A stretch of DNA of 64,000 nt from an uncultured Prevotella sp. (GTDB lineage: Bacteria; Bacteroidota; Bacteroidia; Bacteroidales; Bacteroidaceae). The position numbers were made by a program, and so were the translations under genes. The stretch lies in contig CAKQCV010000002.1 of NCBI GenBank assembly GCA_934217675.1, forward strand, positions 54,057 through 118,056, given 5' to 3'. Shown here piece by piece: positions 61,356 to 64,000 of this stretch; within the stretch, counting starts at the first letter, position 1, and each line of letters opens with the position of its first letter. The notes under the pieces are model-generated. The model did no database searches, was not told the origin of the DNA, and worked only from the letters and a program-made list of their open reading frames with translations.

Positions 61356-62537
61356 ATGAAAGATTTTAAATTTTATGCTCCTACCGAAGTTATATTTGGT
61401 AAGGATTCAGAGGAACATCTCGTGGAGATGATTAGAAAATATGGAGGTAATAAAGTGCTTTTGCATTATGGCGGGCAAAGCGCAGAACGTTCAGGATTGC
61501 TTTCTTCGATAAGGGAGAAACTCGAAAAGGCAGGAATCCAGTATGTTGAACTTGGAGGCGTGAAACCAAATCCAAGACTTGCAATGGTGCGAAATGGCAT
61601 AGAATTGTGCCGCAAGGAAAATGTTGATTTTTTGCTTGCTGTAGGTGGAGGAAGTGTTATTGACTCATGCAAGGCTATAGGAATGGGTATGAAGTATGAT
61701 GGTGATGTTTGGGATATTTATGCGCGTAAATATACTCCAATACACACATTGCCTGTTGGAGTGGTGCTAACAATACCAGCTGCAGGAAGCGAGATGAGTG
61801 ATGCAAGCGTTATAACAAACGAAGACGGAGATTTGAAATATGGCTTCGGAAACAGTATTTGCCGCCCTAAGTTTGCTATAATGAATCCTGTGCGCACTTT
61901 CACATTGCCTCCTTACCAGACGGCATGCGGAGCAACCGACATAATGATGCACACGATGGAGCGGTATTTTGGTAGTGTAGATGATATGACACTTATTGAT
62001 AATATTGCAGAAGCTTTGCTGCGTACTGTTAAAGACAGTGTTTTTCATGTGTTGGCTAATCCCGAAGATTATCGTAATCGGGCTTGTATAATGTGGGCTT
62101 CAAGTCTTGGGCATAATGACTTGACGGGTGATAGGGCTTATAGCGACTTTGCCACACATCAGATAGAACATGAGCTAAGTGCTTTGTTTGATGTTGCTCA
62201 TGGTGCAGGATTGGCAGCATGTTGGGGCAGTTGGGCAAGATATGTATATAAGCAGAATGTTTCTCGTTTTGTACGTTTTGCTGTAAATGTAATGGATGTG
62301 CCTAATGATTTTACAAATCCTGAGGCTACAGCACTTGCCGGCATAGAGGCAATGGAACGTTTTTATCATGCTATTGGTATGCCAACAAGCATACATGAAC
62401 TTATTGGTAGGGATATTACTGATGAAGAAATTAAACTTATGGCAAAGAAGTGTAGTCATAATGATGGGCGAACAATAGGTTCTTTTAAGGTGCTTGACCG
62501 TCACGACATGGAGGAAATCTACAAAATGGCAAGATAA
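61356..62537 (+). CDS. iron-containing alcohol dehydrogenase, YqhD/butanol dehydrogenase-like
   Basis: This 393-aa cytosolic enzyme reduces aldehydes with NAD(P)H. It shows the start KDFKFYAPTEVIFGKD, the coenzyme loop GGGSVIDSCKAI, PAAGSEMSDASVIT, and metal ligands in CGATDIMMHTMERY (Asp and His) and HQIEHELSALFDVAHGAGLA (His, His). The MFS gene starts within 2 bp of its stop, so the two are coupled. With a fucose-type transporter next to it, aldehyde reduction during deoxysugar use is possible, but this is not the typical FucO. Confidence 0.93.
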   Translation: MKDFKFYAPTEVIFGKDSEEHLVEMIRKYGGNKVLLHYGGQSAERSGLLSSIREKLEKAGIQYVELGGVKPNPRLAMVRNGIELCRKENVDFLLAVGGGSVIDSCKAIGMGMKYDGDVWDIYARKYTPIHTLPVGVVLTIPAAGSEMSDASVITNEDGDLKYGFGNSICRPKFAIMNPVRTFTLPPYQTACGATDIMMHTMERYFGSVDDMTLIDNIAEALLRTVKDSVFHVLANPEDYRNRACIMWASSLGHNDLTGDRAYSDFATHQIEHELSALFDVAHGAGLAACWGSWARYVYKQNVSRFVRFAVNVMDVPNDFTNPEATALAGIEAMERFYHAIGMPTSIHELIGRDITDEEIKLMAKKCSHNDGRTIGSFKVLDRHDMEEIYKMAR

Positions 62538-62538
62538 C

Positions 62539-63858
62539 ATGAAGAGCAGTAAGCTATTGGGCAGTGGATTAATCCTGCCGTTTGCAGTGATAACGATATG
62601 CTTTGCCCTTTGGGGCTTTGCCAACGATATTACAAACCCTATGGTGAAGGCTTTCTCCAAGATTTTCCGCATGTCGGTAACCGATGGCGCACTTGTGCAA
62701 GTTGCGTTCTATGGCGGATATTTTGCCATGGCGTTTCCTGCCGCCATGTTTATTCGCAGGTTTTCCTATAAAGCTGGTGTAATGTTGGGACTTACGTTAT
62801 ATGCCGTAGGTTCGTTTCTTTTTTTTCCGGCACGGAGCATGGGGGAGTATTACGCTTTTCTCTTGGCATATTTCGTGATGACTTGCGGACTGTCGTTTCT
62901 TGAGACATCATGTAGTCCGTATATCCTCACTATGGGACCTGAAGAGACTGCTACCCGGAGACTGAATCTGGCACAGTCGTTTAATCCTATAGGTTCATTG
63001 CTCGGCATGTACGTGGCGATGAACTTTATTCAGGCACGTCTTAACCCTCTGGATACAGAAGCAAGAAGCAAACTTTCGGAGGCTGATTTTGAGGCGGTAA
63101 AGGCTCATGATCTGTCTGTGCTTATCGAGCCATACCTTGCCATTGGTGTGGTGCTGCTTCTGGTTCTTTTTGCCGTATGGATGGTGAGAATGCCGAATGC
63201 TGGCAGAAAAGAGAAAAAGGCTGATGAAGCAGCGAAAGGCAACCTTGTCGGTTCTCTCCGGCGGTTATTTTCAATTCCGCGCTATCGTGAAGGGGTATTT
63301 ACACAGTTCTTCTATGTGGGTGCACAGATAATGTGCTGGACATTCATAATCCAATACGGTACTCGGATATTCACCGCTCAGGGCATGACAGAAATCGATG
63401 CAGAGGTGCTGTCGCAGAAATATAATATCGTTGCAATGGTAATTTTCTGCTTGTCGCGCTTCATCTGCACATTCATATTGAGATATCTCAATGCCGGTCA
63501 GCTACTTATGACACTTGCCGTGATTGGTGGATGCCTCACCGTGGGAGTCATAATGCTGCAAAATATATGGGGAATGTATTGTCTTGTGGCGATAAGTGCC
63601 TGCATGTCGCTGATGTTTCCCACTATCTACGGAATATCACTCAGTGGACTCGGTGATGATGCCAAGTTTGGTGCTGCCGGACTTGTAATGGCTATCCTTG
63701 GCGGTAGCGTTTTGCCGGCACTCCAGGCAAGCATAATAGACTTTGGCGAGGTTATGGGTATGCCAGCGGTAAACGTTTCGTTCGTGTTGCCTCTGCTGAG
63801 TTTTGTAGTCATCTCTGTATTTGGATACCGCACAATGATGAGGGGGAGAAAGGTATAA
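62539..63858 (+). CDS. MFS sugar:H+ symporter, FucP-like
   Basis: This 439-aa polytopic protein has about twelve helices and matches the L-fucose permease branch of the major facilitator superfamily (FALWGFANDITNPMVKAF, FYGGYFAMAFPAAMFIRRFSYK, FLETSCSPYILTMGP). It brings a sugar, probably fucose or a related hexose, across the inner membrane with protons. The frame extends back to 62494 within the previous gene, but the ATG at 62539 follows that stop by 1 bp and gives a standard start. Confidence 0.9.
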   Translation: MKSSKLLGSGLILPFAVITICFALWGFANDITNPMVKAFSKIFRMSVTDGALVQVAFYGGYFAMAFPAAMFIRRFSYKAGVMLGLTLYAVGSFLFFPARSMGEYYAFLLAYFVMTCGLSFLETSCSPYILTMGPEETATRRLNLAQSFNPIGSLLGMYVAMNFIQARLNPLDTEARSKLSEADFEAVKAHDLSVLIEPYLAIGVVLLLVLFAVWMVRMPNAGRKEKKADEAAKGNLVGSLRRLFSIPRYREGVFTQFFYVGAQIMCWTFIIQYGTRIFTAQGMTEIDAEVLSQKYNIVAMVIFCLSRFICTFILRYLNAGQLLMTLAVIGGCLTVGVIMLQNIWGMYCLVAISACMSLMFPTIYGISLSGLGDDAKFGAAGLVMAILGGSVLPALQASIIDFGEVMGMPAVNVSFVLPLLSFVVISVFGYRTMMRGRKV

Positions 63859-63900
63859 ACACCTTATTTAAAAATAAAAAAGCGGATAACAAGCGGAAAA

Positions 63901-63932
63901 TTTGGAAGTTACGGGAATTATGCATACCTTTG
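63901..63932 (+). promoter_or_regulatory. promoter of a gene beyond the window
   Basis: TTTG at 63901-63904 and TACCTTTG at 63925-63932 are 20 bp apart, a full consensus match. An ATG at 63979 opens a frame (MLRWNDK) that runs off the end; it is too short to name. Confidence 0.72.
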
Positions 63933-64000
63933 CACCGCTTTTCGGCGTAATCGCTGGCAGGAAGAAGAGTGGCCTGTTATGTTGCGTTGGAACGATAAAC

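Overview
The window looks like a chromosomal segment of a Bacteroidota bacterium, most likely Prevotella/Segatella-like. The clues are many promoters of the Bacteroidota type (TTTG / TAnnTTTG), a type III glutamine synthetase, the LL-diaminopimelate aminotransferase route to lysine, NigD-like and other Bacteroidota-only families (DUF4290, probable DUF5723 and DUF6080), and the gene order DUF4290-murA-rimM-dxr-rseP. Genus is an inference. There is no rRNA, CRISPR array, prophage or intact transposase.

Region 1 (1-6890) is accessory. It opens inside the 3' end of an rhs (polymorphic toxin) gene whose tip is a JAB/MPN-type metallopeptidase-like domain, followed by a probable immunity gene. Behind it lies a graveyard of displaced toxin tips: duplicated pieces of the RHS core, a degenerate second copy of the immunity gene, two further small exported or lipoprotein genes, and a 117-bp segment present twice. 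It ends in a MITE-like element: six 22-bp tandem repeats between long inverted arms.

Region 2 (6890-23500) holds aminopeptidase apeB and then leftward operons. These are a UbiA-type polyprenyl-phosphate phosphoribosyltransferase with a HAD phosphatase and a polytopic membrane protein; an alkaline-phosphatase-superfamily transferase with two acyltransferase-3 proteins; a housekeeping operon (DUF4290, murA with Asp in place of the catalytic Cys, rimM, dxr, rseP); tsaB; and an outer-membrane protein/lipoprotein pair.

Region 3 (23780-32110) is nitrogen and amino-acid metabolism: PII, amtB and asnB leftward; dapF, dapL and type III glutamine synthetase rightward. gltB/gltD near the right end complete the ammonia assimilation set.

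Region 4 (32200-41140) is surface glycan chemistry: a secreted CE2-like esterase, an MBOAT O-acetyltransferase with an SGNH partner, Kdo synthesis (kdsA, kdsD), tRNA-Leu, a mannose-1-phosphate guanylyltransferase and a CE7-like esterase.

Region 5 (41260-48650) has two ECF sigma factor loci, one with a small membrane protein and one with a NigD-like lipoprotein and a protein that joins a single inner-membrane helix to a C-terminal beta-barrel. Between them are tRNA-Pro and a lipoprotein/outer-membrane protein operon. Region 6 (48730-54760) is RNase H-like, argS, an exported YhcH-family protein, a nadD-glycosyltransferase fusion, gmk and yicC. Region 7 (55130-64000) is gltD, gltB, an iron alcohol dehydrogenase, a FucP-like transporter and a promoter for a gene beyond the window.
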